Source of the DNA: Exophiala sp. HKRS030
Taxonomy: Eukaryota; Ascomycota; Eurotiomycetes; Chaetothyriales; Herpotrichiellaceae
Length of the DNA: 64,000 nt
Direction of reading: 5' to 3'
NCBI GenBank assembly: GCA_023897205.1
Contig: JAHWDD010000002.1
Location: forward strand, 2,852,001-2,916,000
Shown here: piece after piece, positions 21,417-32,113 of the stretch
How the letters are laid out: each line of letters begins with the position of its first letter
Numbering within the stretch: the first letter of the stretch is position 1
The notes under the pieces: generated by a model
The model's database searches: none
Seen by the model: only the letters and a program-made list of their open reading frames with translations
What the model was told of the DNA's origin: nothing
Made by a program: the position numbers and the translations under genes

Positions 21417-22480
21417 TCATTTTCCGGCGTAGGCAGTTTATTGCCTGGTGCTACGACTCGGAGTTCTCCAATGTCAGAGCTGCATTTGCATCTCGGTGAA
21501 GCAATGGTCGCCACTATGATTTCGCCACAGCTCCGATAGATGCCAGCCGAATCCTCGAACATGCTTCTCCATGATGAACGCCCGGCTCTGTCAGCCACGA
21601 AACAGTCTTGTGCATATGCAGAGCTGAAAAAGTTCGGCCACATGACATATTCACCAAGACCCTATGGCCTCGAATGCTCCTCACTATTTTAGTATTCCCG
21701 AAATTTGTCTGATGGGCTCGGATTGCGAACAAGCCCCGCTATGCAGTTCGACAAATCGTTCGCGCACTTTGAGCGGGCGGGAATGATGCAAAGTGCACAC
21801 GACGTGTCGAAGAAGCACACAGTTGCTTGATGCTTGATGTAATGGAATCTTTGTACAGACTTGGGAGGCTCTTGCCGGCAACAAGTCGAGACCTTCCTTG
21901 CTCCGCACCCCAAATTTTGCATTGATACGGAGTGCCGGGATGTGACATGAGAGGGGCACTTCTTAGATACTGTAACTCACATAGAGAAATCTGGCGCCGA
22001 GGAGCGAGGGAGAGACAAAGACAGATGTAGCCTGGGCATATCCCCGTGTAGAAATACTCCTACAGGAGAGACTATTTCACCCTTTCATTCCTTTCGAACG
22101 TTCCATTTCGTAGGTGGTACATACCTGATCCTGATTATGGTGTTGAGCGGCTTGAGTATTTCTAGCATTCATATTCGAGCATTGGCTATTCTCATTCGTT
22201 CATTCATTATCTGCTTCCCAGGACCTCCTGCGGCCGTTTCCATTACTTCGTGGCAAAACAGTGCAATGTCATCTGCACCGATCTTGCTCGCTTCTTCTCT
22301 TCGATACGTACTCCGTAGAAGCCACGGATTCGTTCGCGTATCCACGTTATGCGCCACCGCTATGCATGTCAAACAGAAAAACAGGGTTTCCTGCGCAGCA
22401 AAGGTCCAAGCTTGCACCTCTCTATCCGGTTTGATCTGGAATAAGTCGACGTCTTGTTCAACAAGGCGATCGTGACAACT
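21417..22480. other. Intergenic region, no gene supported
   Basis: Convergent 3' flanks of SF3A2 and the unknown gene at 22481-23008. Contains a TACTCCGTA copy at 22309-22317. No domain or splice model found. Confidence 0.4.
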
Positions 22481-23008
22481 TCATCGCCCTTGGTTTGCCA
22501 GCATCATGATATCTCCATACTCTTTGAGACTGAAATCCCGATCGACCACATTATCCCAGGCACGCGACATCTCTTCCTGTGCTTTCTTATTCTTCCAACC
22601 CCATCCCGGACCTTCCTCTCTGCTGTCTTCCACAAACGACGCTGTGCCTGATGTTGTAGTCGCGTTCGCAACACTCGTAATGCCTGGTATCCGATTACCA
22701 GTGCCGTTGGTACTAGAGCCGACTCCACTTCGTAATCTTCGACTGCTTGTGTTTGCTCCGTTGTTGAAGATGGGTTGCTGATCGTCGTTTGCGTGGCCCT
22801 GTGAGCGCGGCGGAGACAGTTCACCTGGTGCAGAAGCGTTCAGATGTTCGTTTGGTGGTGGATTGGGGGTTCGGGGAGCAGCATTGGGCGCCGAGGCTGA
22901 CGTCTGAGGAAAGAGATCATCGTCGTTATTGTTGTCAGGTTGCGAAGGCGCCGGAGGAGAAGAAGAAGAAGAAGAAGTCGAAGTCGTCATTGTTTCGTCC
23001 ATGTCCAT
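22481..23008 (-). CDS. Small acidic, Ser/Pro-rich protein, unknown function
   Basis: 175 residues from the first ATG in frame at 23008 (MDMDETMTTS). The N-terminal two thirds are low complexity: a serine run encoded by TCN repeats, a run of Asp and Asn, and Pro-rich segments. The C-terminal 45 residues look structured and conserved in character: GPGWGWKNKKAQEEMSRAW followed by DNVVDRDFSLKEYGDIMM. From memory, short fungal proteins ending in a similar W.NKKA.EE..RA...V.D.DFSL..FGD block exist, but I cannot name a function. The gene could have a further short 3' exon, because the conserved block ends close to the stop. Confidence 0.5.
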   Translation of the reverse strand: MDMDETMTTSTSSSSSSPPAPSQPDNNNDDDLFPQTSASAPNAAPRTPNPPPNEHLNASAPGELSPPRSQGHANDDQQPIFNNGANTSSRRLRSGVGSSTNGTGNRIPGITSVANATTTSGTASFVEDSREEGPGWGWKNKKAQEEMSRAWDNVVDRDFSLKEYGDIMMLANQGR

Positions 23009-23368
23009 CCCTCCTTGCAATGTATGAGGCTATTGCGATGTGGGTATGATGGTTGCAGTACCGATGTAACCTTTAGGCCGTAGATCAAGTCGTTGACTGT
23101 GGTGCAGTGTACAACCGTGACAGGTTTTGCCGCAGTGTGCGTGAAGTGTGAGGAATGAAGGATAATGAATGAAGTGTAAGTGGTGAATGCGCAATGTGGT
23201 GAGTGGATGACAAGTTGAATTCGCGCAGGCTGAGAAAGATGCCCGCTCCTCCGCATTTTGAAAGTCGCGACTCCCCTGGCCTGTCTCAGCCTTCCCTCTC
23301 GCGTGGCCCACATTTCGATCGGCCGAACAAGTCAGAAGTACGAGAACGCCAACACAACGCCGACGACT

Positions 23369-23905
23369 ATGAGCAAGACATCTGAACATCGCAAGCGTGT
23401 CTTTGAGGACAATAGCTTGCGTACCCAATCACCAAATCGTCTCAAGATTGCTGAAGAAGCACAGGGTCCTGAGAAGGATAAGGATGGCAGCAAGCATTCA
23501 GGTCAACAGTGTACTTTCACTTCCCTAGTCTCTGGTGTGCAATATGAGCAGATTCAACGGGTCAAGAGCGCCTCACCCAATACACCTCCCAAGGAAAGAA
23601 TCGATCCTGGTTTCCAGGACTACAGAACGCAGGTCACGAGGAGAGGGCTACAAGCACTGCAAGTCGAACTGGAGAGCGGTCGAATGGATTACACGATATG
23701 GACCAACGACCATGACGAGCTGACTGAGCGTGGCTCGTTTTGGTCGTTGGATACCAGACCAGAGGGTGCTATTGGAGAGATTGACTGCGACCCAAAAGCA
23801 AAGGAGAAGAGAGTTGAGAAGTGGTGTCGTGATGTCACGGATGCTGTTGATCAGACATCCTCCAGCGTAACACCTCTGGCCGACAGGGAGACCGAGACAG
23901 GATAA
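23369..23905 (+). CDS. Hypothetical protein, 178 residues
   Basis: Open frame from MSKTSEHRKRVFEDN to a stop at 23905. The composition is protein-like (charged, with balanced hydrophobics: YRTQVTRRGLQALQVELESG, then RMDYTIWTNDHDELTERGSF). No known domain is recognised. A second frame from an ATG at 23238 (MPAPPHFESRDSPGLSQPS) overlaps its start and also looks protein-like. Either an upstream exon joins the two frames through an intron I cannot place, or the start is at 23369. The gene lies 360 bases from the divergent minus-strand gene at 22481-23008, so the two may share a promoter. Confidence 0.45.
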   Translation: MSKTSEHRKRVFEDNSLRTQSPNRLKIAEEAQGPEKDKDGSKHSGQQCTFTSLVSGVQYEQIQRVKSASPNTPPKERIDPGFQDYRTQVTRRGLQALQVELESGRMDYTIWTNDHDELTERGSFWSLDTRPEGAIGEIDCDPKAKEKRVEKWCRDVTDAVDQTSSSVTPLADRETETG

Positions 23906-25688
23906 TAGGCCAACATCCAAGGAATATCCAAGACGATTCTGATGACACGGTTCACCTGAACATGTTCAGAGAGGAAGTCGTGGATAGAGTCTCGGACTCA
24001 ATGGCAGCCCAGGAAAAAGAGATTGGATGATGGATGATGTTCTGGTCTAAAAAGACGGCCTGCAAGGTTATTGTTGGAGTAGGCTGAACTTTCCAGATCA
24101 ACTCTATGCACAAAGAGTGCGAGATGCTCTGGATGCAGAGGTTGGCCACTATTGATCGTGGCCTGAACAGCAGCTTTGCAGACTGGTGCGAAGTTGAGCT
24201 GCAGCTTTAATCCATTAATTCCAAAATGTTCCATATTGACAAAGATGTGGATTCCCATATATAGGCCCGTGACCAGGTCCAGTCCGTTGGACCGCAGAAG
24301 TATTTGCCTATCAAAGGCATGAGAAGAATGAATGAAAACTTGCAACCTAGGATAGTTGTCAGATTCGGCAAACCTGCTAATCATGCTCCTTGTCGATAAG
24401 GGTACCGTGTGCTAGAGCATGAGTCAAGAGAAGTTGCAGACGGAGGCTTTGAAAGCAAATATTACAATAAAGCATTTCTTCTCGGCTTCTCCATAAGGAA
24501 TTGCCATTCGTTATGCTCTGAGTCTTCGCGTCTATAGCAATCGAAGTACGGAGTAGGGCTATCTTGTTATCAGTATGCCTACCCAGCTAAGCTACCTTAT
24601 CTAATTGATTGGTTTGTACGGAATACACTACGTGTACTAGTAGTTTTAGGTGGTTGAGATAGGCGGTGCCGGCCAGACACTGCAGCCCAGAACCACAATC
24701 CAATAGGCATATCAATGCCTAAGTACTCCGTACTAGGTACTGAAATCAATGATCACGCCCCAGGCCAACAAAGACTCCTTGTATTGAGTAGACCCGCAGG
24801 ACGGTTGTATTCCTCACTACGGAGTAATTACCTGCCATAGTCTACTGTACAGTAATCAGTCGGGTGCTTATGGAATTCTCACTAAATGCCATGCACTGGG
24901 GCCTGTGTGTTTCGTCTCGCCTCGTAGCTTGTGCCACTGCCCTGGATCATCCATCTCGGGCCAAGTTTGACAATCCGAATGATTAAACAACGTCAATGCG
25001 ATGCTACATGACCTACGAGTCTTCACCTGTGGCAGATCTTCATGTCCCTTTTTTGCCCTAAGATACAGAAGAGTCAACACTTGACAATAGCACAGAACGA
25101 GAACGTCGTAGGGGAATCGCCTAATAAAGTCGAGCCCTGTCCCGCTACGCACGAGCCTCGTCTGCTTTTCGGCTCCTATGCTCATCGACCTCTGTTACTG
25201 TACTGATCGACACATATCACGACCCTTGATGCCAATCGCAGGCTACTTCAATATCAAGATTCTTTCCTTCCCTCCAGATTTCTCCTATTCTACGCTTTCA
25301 TCATTCCATCTCGTCTTCCTGCGACGGCCGTTTGTCCTGACCTACAACGCTCTCGAGGGTGTGCCCAACACAACGTTTCCCCCTCTATCGACTCCACCAG
25401 AACTTTCTCGGTTTTCGCCCCTCCAGCAGCAACCCTCCCCCGGCACTGTCCAAACGTGCTTTCTCAGCCCAACCAACAAAGCTCGCTGCCCGACTCGACC
25501 GCACCAATTCTTACCCTGAGTCGTCGTTTGTTTGGAAGCAAGTTTTGCAATCATCGACACTAGACCCCGTCTGGCCATCCATTCAACTGTCGCCCGTGGT
25601 CCTCGCATGCCGGCGTGAATCGACTACGGTCAGCGCAGCTGCGCAACAAATTGCTGCAACACCCATTCCTCTGGCCACCTTAGTCACC
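23906..25688. other. Intergenic region and long leader of the MAPKK gene
   Basis: No gene supported; a 128-codon minus-strand frame at 23998-24384 has no recognisable features. Three TACTCCGTA copies cluster at 24547, 24724 and 24818. The right end (from about 25178) is probably transcribed leader of the PBS2 gene and carries a 113-codon upstream open frame (25178-25519). Confidence 0.45.
25178..25519 (+). promoter_or_regulatory. Upstream open reading frame in the MAPKK leader
   Basis: An ATG-started frame of 113 codons that ends 169 bases before the MAPKK start codon and is in a different frame from it. Its peptide shows no domain. If the transcript begins upstream of 25178 this frame would reduce initiation at the main ATG; whether it is transcribed is unknown. 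Confidence 0.3.
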
Positions 25689-27740
25689 ATGGCCGACAGC
25701 CTGCCTCAGCAGCCGTCTCCTCCCGCAGACTCCCAGCCCGATGAAGCAGTCTCGAATTCCTCACCCACCACGTCTTCCAATCCCTCCTCAGACTCGATAT
25801 CCAGACCACCGTCACTGACGTCGCCTGGTGTCGGCATGGCTTCCTCGATGAGTCCCTCATCCGCTCCACTCGGACCTGTCAATGCCGCAAGAAGGCCCGG
25901 TCCTCTGCCCGGTCGTGCAAGTGGCCTCAACTCCGATATACAAGCAAAAATGAAGGCATTCTCGCAGTCTAGGCAGGGGGGCCGTCCCTCTGCGACGCAA
26001 CAATCGGGAGGTCCGCACGGGTTTGTTGGAGGCCCTCTCGCAGGAGCTCCTCCATCTTCACCGGCCTCTTCGGCCGGTGGACTACAATTGCCTCGAGGTT
26101 TAAGCCGACCCAACGCTTCCAGCTTTGGGTCTTCTCCATCTCCGGCGACGGGGAGCCCCAGAATGGCCAGTCCGCAACCACGGTTGCAGATGGGTGGGCT
26201 CGCAGCGAAGAGAGGCTTCAAGCCCGGGGCGATGAAATTATCCGATGCTCACAAGCCGCAGCCTGCCGGTGAGAATCCTGAAAAACAAGATACCGGCTCG
26301 CAATTCAACAAGTTTTCCAGCATCGTAGATACCAAGAAAGGTACACTGAATTTTCAGAACAAGGCTGTCATCCACGGCAGCGGCATCGAGTTTGCTGGAG
26401 GCAGCACCTTCTCAATATCACTCGATGAAGTCGACACCATGGCCGAACTGGGAAAAGGGAATTACGGGACAGTGTTCAAAGTACGACATGCCCGTCCCAA
26501 GATGCGAAGACCTGGCCTTGGCTTACGAGGCAATATGGTCAGGCAAGTAACAAGTTCAAACCTCACGGAAAATGGCGAAGGTGAATGTCCAACTACAGAC
26601 TCTGGAACCAGCGGCCTGGTCATGGCAATGAAAGAAATCCGGCTTGAATTAGACGATACAAAATTCGCCCAGATCATCATGGAACTGGATATTCTGCATC
26701 GTTGCGTTTCACCTTTTATCATTGATTTTTACGGTGCATTCTTTCAAGAAGGCTCGGTGTATATTTGTATTGAATATATGGATGGTGGCTCCATTGACAA
26801 ACTATACGGTGATGGGGTCCCTGAGGGGGTTCTCAAGAAGATCACGTTGTCGACTGTGATGGGACTCAAGTGTCTGAAAGATGAACACAACATCATCCAT
26901 CGTGACGTGAAGCCCACCAACATCCTGGTCAACACCCGAGGACAGGTCAAGATCTGTGATTTTGGCGTCAGTGGAAATCTGGTCGCATCTATCGCGAAAA
27001 CGAACATTGGTTGTCAGAGTTACATGGCTCCTGAACGGATATCTGGTGGCGGTGTGTCACAGGCTGGCGGCGCTGGAGGCTCCTACAGTGTGCAGTCTGA
27101 TATATGGTCACTAGGTCTTACCATCATTGAATGTGCACTCGGAAGATATCCTTACCCTCCAGAGACATACGACAACATCTTTAGTCAGCTGAATGTAAGT
27201 ATTATCCGTCTCAGAGCTGATGAGGTTACTAATGTTTGTGAAAAGGCCATTGTGGATGGTGATCCACCAGATTTACCAGCAGATCAATATTCGGAGGCAG
27301 CCATTGACTTTGTACGTGGATGCCTTAACAAGATACCTCGACTTAGACCGACCTATGCAATGCTTCTTCGACACGCCTGGTTGGCTCCTCTGATGAAACC
27401 GCCGACCATTTCTGAGGACGAAGAGGCTGAAAAGGCAGCCGAAGCCGGCATTGAATCGGCATTTGTGGAAAATGGTGTTCCCGACACTGCAGATAAAGAG
27501 GTCGCCGAATGGGTCAATTCGGCACTAGAAAAGAAGAGGCAGGGCAAGTTGGCAGTGAGCAAGAAGCCGGCATTGCACGAAGCACCTCTAGATGCTGTTC
27601 CTGGGAGCCCATTGCTCACAAAGCCCGAAGCTGATGCCGAAGCGAATGCGATAGCTGAACAGCAGGCAAATTCTGGTACTCGCGTTGATTCTCTGGATTT
27701 GCTAGCGGCGAAGGTGCAAGGTCTTGACTTCGCTTCATGA
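25689..27740 (+). CDS. pbs2: MAP kinase kinase of the osmotic stress (HOG) pathway, PBS2-type
   Basis: Dual-specificity kinase that activates the Hog1/SakA MAP kinase. Exons 25689-27194 and 27246-27740 give 666 residues. The start has a perfect context (ACCATGG). About 250 N-terminal residues are Ser/Pro-rich and disordered, the usual docking region for upstream and scaffold partners. Kinase motifs: glycine loop LGKGNYGTVFKV, lysine in VMAMKEIRLEL, HRDVKPTNILV, DFGVSGNLVAS, the activation sites Ser and Thr in LVASIAKTNIGCQSYMAPERI, and DIWSLGLTIIE. CIEYMDGGSIDKLYGDGVPE and GCQSYMAPERI point to PBS2 rather than the STE7 or MKK1 groups. The 51-nt intron is a multiple of three and contains no stop, but has a consensus branch site (TTACTAATG) and would otherwise insert 17 residues inside the kinase domain between SQLN and AIVDGDPPDLP. 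A candidate AATAAA lies about 20 bases after the stop. Confidence 0.95.
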   Translation: MADSLPQQPSPPADSQPDEAVSNSSPTTSSNPSSDSISRPPSLTSPGVGMASSMSPSSAPLGPVNAARRPGPLPGRASGLNSDIQAKMKAFSQSRQGGRPSATQQSGGPHGFVGGPLAGAPPSSPASSAGGLQLPRGLSRPNASSFGSSPSPATGSPRMASPQPRLQMGGLAAKRGFKPGAMKLSDAHKPQPAGENPEKQDTGSQFNKFSSIVDTKKGTLNFQNKAVIHGSGIEFAGGSTFSISLDEVDTMAELGKGNYGTVFKVRHARPKMRRPGLGLRGNMVRQVTSSNLTENGEGECPTTDSGTSGLVMAMKEIRLELDDTKFAQIIMELDILHRCVSPFIIDFYGAFFQEGSVYICIEYMDGGSIDKLYGDGVPEGVLKKITLSTVMGLKCLKDEHNIIHRDVKPTNILVNTRGQVKICDFGVSGNLVASIAKTNIGCQSYMAPERISGGGVSQAGGAGGSYSVQSDIWSLGLTIIECALGRYPYPPETYDNIFSQLNVSIIRLRADEVTNVCEKAIVDGDPPDLPADQYSEAAIDFVRGCLNKIPRLRPTYAMLLRHAWLAPLMKPPTISEDEEAEKAAEAGIESAFVENGVPDTADKEVAEWVNSALEKKRQGKLAVSKKPALHEAPLDAVPGSPLLTKPEADAEANAIAEQQANSGTRVDSLDLLAAKVQGLDFAS

Positions 27741-28260
27741 ACAGTCTGGACGGGAAGTCAATAAACACCATGAAAGATATTGTAACGGTACCGAGGAATG
27801 AACAATCATCCGGCACCAACATTTGGTAGAGAGCTCAATAAGTTTCATAGTGTAGACTATCGGTGACATTAGCCTGCCACAATACACTGTTCTGCAAAGT
27901 TCTACCAACATCAATTGTTACTCATTCGATTATTTCTTCATACATGTCTATTGACACGTCTGACTACACAGAAAAGCCACTTCTGGGTAGATTCATGTGG
28001 AATGAAGTATTACGGTACACTACCTAGATGTTCGGAGAGATGGGTACCATTTCTATACTGAGTAGATTGCGGCTTATTTTATGACATCAGAGGTCATTTT
28101 ACAACTTCGACTCCGACCAATTTACACGACAAGAAACTTTGGATTCTCATCAATCACCAGCCTTCAGTCTTATAATTTTTCAATTATTCTTATGAAGGTT
28201 GTCGCGACATATGGCAACTAGCCGTGCTCAAAATCGTTATCCATAAAATAATGAGCCACG
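27741..28260. other. Intergenic region between MAPKK and Sac2-like genes
   Basis: AT-rich spacer between two plus-strand genes; no gene or distinctive motif beyond a candidate polyadenylation signal near 27760. Confidence 0.4.
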
Positions 28261-31217
28261 ATGCCAGCCCTGGTCAGGCGTCTTCTAATCTGGGCGACGA
28301 TTGATGGACTCGTGCTCCAGGCCCATGGCTCTACAGAACACCACAAAACGATCAAGATAGACTACGGAAGACGCCATGTAACAGAAGTCCAGACCAGCGA
28401 TGTATCCAGCAAGAAGAATGTTTGGCTAGAAGCTCATGGTGTTATAGGTAAGCTAAGACCGATCATTGTGTGCCAGACAACCACGCCTTACCAGATGCAG
28501 GAATTCTCTCAATCGCTTCTACCTCTTTTCTCATTGCCATAACGCAGCGAGAACAGGTCGCTCAGATCTTCGGCAAGCCGGTCTATGTTATCAGAGACGT
28601 GGCTTTTCTTCCGTTAACATCACAAAATGAAGCCGAGCGCGCCATCACATCGGTTCTCACGTCAAAAGGTTCTGCCACCAGCACCGAAGATTCGGACTCG
28701 GAATTCAGTGAACCAGGGGAAGAAGACGAATTCTCGACCAGGGAGCTGGAGCCAGAGACACCGGTCGAGCATCCACCGACCCAGCAGACTAACTCGAGCT
28801 CCACCAGCATTGTGAGAGATGTCATCGCTAACCGAGGCCAATATGCACGATTTGCTTCGCAATGGTTTTCGAAGCAAGGATGGAAAGGGCCGAGAAGTGT
28901 CACCACAAATGCCTCAGCACCGCCTCAGCAGGTGCAGGAACCAGCGAGGACTTCTCCGACCGTTGCCGCAGCCACTGCCACAGAAGCAAACTCTTCAAAA
29001 ACGCGGTGCGAGGATGACAAGAAGACCCAATCAGACGTCGATGCCCATGACATACCCAGTACTTCGGTCCGGGATGCGCTACCCAAGATTGTCAAGACCA
29101 CAAAGATGATCTTGACATCAGGAAGCTACTTTTTCTCTTACGAATCTGATCTCACTCGGCGCTTGTCTCTGACAGGTGGCAGTCCAAAAGCTCCGACTAA
29201 GGATACGCTGGACCCATTGGTACGCCATTTTGCGTCTGAGAGTCCAGACATTGCTAACTTGTTGTAGTATTTCTGGAACCGACATCTAGCAACCCCATTT
29301 TTCACCGCAAGACAGGATAGTTTCCTTACGCCGGTATTGCAAGGTTTCGTAGGCCAGCGAGCTTTTGCGGTCAAACGTGCAGAACCTAACGATCCTCATT
29401 CAGCATGTGTTATCTCAGCCGATCATGACAAAGACTCGCCTGGGCTTGAACATGCAATGAACCACGCCATACAAGGGCTCGCAAATATTGGAGGCGAGTC
29501 GCAAGATTACTTGCTGACGCTTATATCCCGACGCTCAGTGAAGCGGTCGGGTTTACGTTACCTGAGGCGAGGCATCGATGATGAAGGTAACTGTGCCAAC
29601 GCTGTAGAGACTGAGCAGATCTTGTCTTCGCCTGATTGGTCGACAAAGAGACAGATTCGGTCTTTTGTTCAGATACGGTGTTCGATCCCACTGTATTTTT
29701 CCCAGTCGCCTTACTCATTCAAACCGATCCCTATCATTCACCAATCGGCAGCTAAGAACAACAATGCCATGAGAAAGCATTTCCAAGATCTCAAAGATCG
29801 CTATGGCCGCGTTCAAATTGCGGCACTGGTAGATAAACATGGCTCAGAAACCGTCATCGGTCAGGCGTATGAAGAAGCTGTACGGGCATTGACAGAGTCG
29901 GGCGTGTTGAGAGATGTCGATTTCGAGTGGTTTGATTTTCACGCAGAATGTCGAGGGATGAAATTTGAAAATGTGTCCAAACTCGTGGACAAGCTTCAAC
30001 CGAATATCGAAGATTTCAATGAGACGACGATTTCGGAGAGTGGAATCGTGACAACTCAAAGAGGTGTCATTCGAACAAACTGTATGGACTGCCTGGATCG
30101 GACGAATGTGGCTCAAAGTGCATTTGGCCAGTACATGCTTCAAAGAGATCTTACCAAGGAAGGATTTGCCATTGATCTGTTGCATGACGAATCAACAACT
30201 TGGTTCAACACGCTATGGGCTGACAACGGAGACGCCATATCTCGACAATATGCGTCGACAGCTGCGCTCAAAGGTGACTTTACCCGTACTCGACGCCGCA
30301 ACTACCGTGGAGCACTCAACGACTTCAGCTTGACATTGACCCGTTACTATAACAATATGGTTAACGACTATTTCTCACAAGCAGTCATCGACGTAGTCCT
30401 AGGAAATCTGTCCTGGAAAGTCTTTGAAGATTTCGAAAGTAGCATGATGGGTGCGGATCCAGGCATTAACATCGAGCAGATTCGCGAGGCTGCGATCGAC
30501 AACTGCAGAAAACAAGTCATTCAAGCAGATGATGAAGACCTTATCCAAGGTTGGACGATGTTGACTCCTGCCCACGAGAACACTTTAAGGACTATTCCAT
30601 TCGAAGAAGCCGTCGTCCTATTGACGGATGTCGCACTCTATTGCTGCAAATTCGACTGGACAACAGAAAAACTGAGGTCATTCGAGAAGGTTGACCTTAG
30701 ATCCATATCCAAAATCAGATATGGAACGTATATTACATCCACATTCAGCGAGCGACAGATGCAAGAGCGATTCAATGCTGGGCTCGTCGTGGTATACCAG
30801 CCAGGTAAAGAGAGCATGATTCGGACAAACACCCGATCCCTGCAGAATTATGTGGAACCCCAAACGGACGACTCTGAAAATCGGATCGATGGCGGCACCG
30901 GTATCCTATCGTGGCTAAGTCCGTCGTCACCACCCTCTTCACGGACGTTGGCTCTCAAAGTCATCGACGCAACCACGAGACATTTCGACATGCCTAATGG
31001 AAAGCAGACCGAGCTTCCTCTGGCCATGGCGGGCAGAATCGCTGAGGAAATAAGAAGAGCCATCGAGGGCCCAGCCGTCACGAGTGAGCAACAGGATCAC
31101 AACAATAACAATCAGTTGGTGCAACAGGACGACATTATCTCTCTGGCGGAGGCCAAAAAGAGAACTGGATACTTTGAGCAGTTGGGCTACTCTATCAAGA
31201 AGCTTGTTTGGTCGTGA
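28261..31217 (+). CDS. Sac-domain phosphoinositide phosphatase, SAC2/INPP5F-like
   Basis: Removes phosphates from phosphoinositides on endomembranes. Exons 28261-28447, 28501-29219 and 29268-31217 give 951 residues. The spliced N-terminus reads MPALVRRLLIWATIDGLVLQ and HGVIGILSIASTSFLIAITQ, a Sac N-terminal beta region. A poorly conserved Ser/Glu/Thr-rich insert of about 200 residues follows before SYFFSYESDLTRRL and, across the 48-nt intron, YFWNRHLATPFF. The catalytic P-loop is intact: RTNCMDCLDRTNVAQ, with nucleophile Cys574 and the CX5R(T) Arg. After the Sac domain, QAVIDVVLGNLSWKVFEDFE and a C-terminal hSac2-like domain (FEEAVVLLTDVALYCCKFDW, LRSISKIRYGTYI) place it in the SAC2/INPP5F group rather than with Sac1: no C-terminal transmembrane pair is visible. 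The long acidic insert is the most variable part. Confidence 0.92.
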
Positions 31218-32113
31218 GGAGGAGTCCATGGTGTTGTTGGGATACAGTGTGTAGTATTGATGGGGAGGAGTGACATTCTGTCCTACATCAAACCACCTTT
31301 CTCAAAGGCGCAGCTTCATTCGCTTCGCAAAGCAAAGACGTAGTAAATGGATATTACTCCTTCCATCTTCACCTGGCACCAGAAGCTGAGGAATATTGTT
31401 AACGACTGACATGAGTAGATAGACGTTAAGGGGCGATTTTGACACCGCTGTTACTCCTTCCTATTGACAGGAACGTAATTGCCGCGAAGAGATGTCAGTG
31501 TCTGGTTATAGTGACAACATTGGTGTCCAACACCAGCCTTTTGGTTCAACAATCTCATGTCTATACAATTTTTTTTTTATTGTGTAGATTTTATTTTTCA
31601 TTTTTCCGTTTCCCCTGCCCATCGAAATAATCAAAAACTTCGGCTAGCTGGCGCGCCCAACCCCGTGCGGAGCAGATTTTCCAACAACGAAAGACAAGCG
31701 CACCACCACTACCAACCAAACCAGCCTGCGCTCGCCTGCACATCCGTCTTGCAGAAATTTGCGACTACGCCTGTTGAAATTGTTACCAGTATTCTTCCTC
31801 CACTGGCTACGACGTCGTCTGGTCTCTGTCGGGACGATTTCCTGCCTTTGCAAGTTGCCGTCGCACTTTGCCAACCCCCCACTTCCGACCTCAGAAATTT
31901 ACGACCTGACACTGTTGCAGTGCACGCACTGCAACTCACGCTTCACAGCCTCCCAGCGGTCGAATCCCAGGTCCGGTCAGTGTTTCACCCTTTCCGACAC
32001 AAGGGTGAGGCCAAACAGCGACTTCCTGGGAGTCTGTTCTCCGATTAGCCTATCTACGGCTTCACCATCCACCGCTCTCTGGTGTCCAGGCCCTCAGGGC
32101 AACGGTGCCCGTC
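31218..32113. other. Intergenic region and leader of the transportin gene
   Basis: No gene supported. A plus-strand frame at 31557-32048 is probably non-coding leader, being Pro/Leu-biased from pyrimidine-rich sequence. A T-rich tract near 31569-31580 is typical of fungal promoters. Confidence 0.4.

Noticed and set aside
22960..22985. GAA-type trinucleotide repeat as a microsatellite locus
   Set aside because: It encodes the serine run of the small protein at 22481-23008 and is short; not listed as a separate repeat.
23998..24384. 128-codon minus-strand open frame
   Set aside because: Starts with ATG but shows no domain, signal or neighbour support; kept as unproven.
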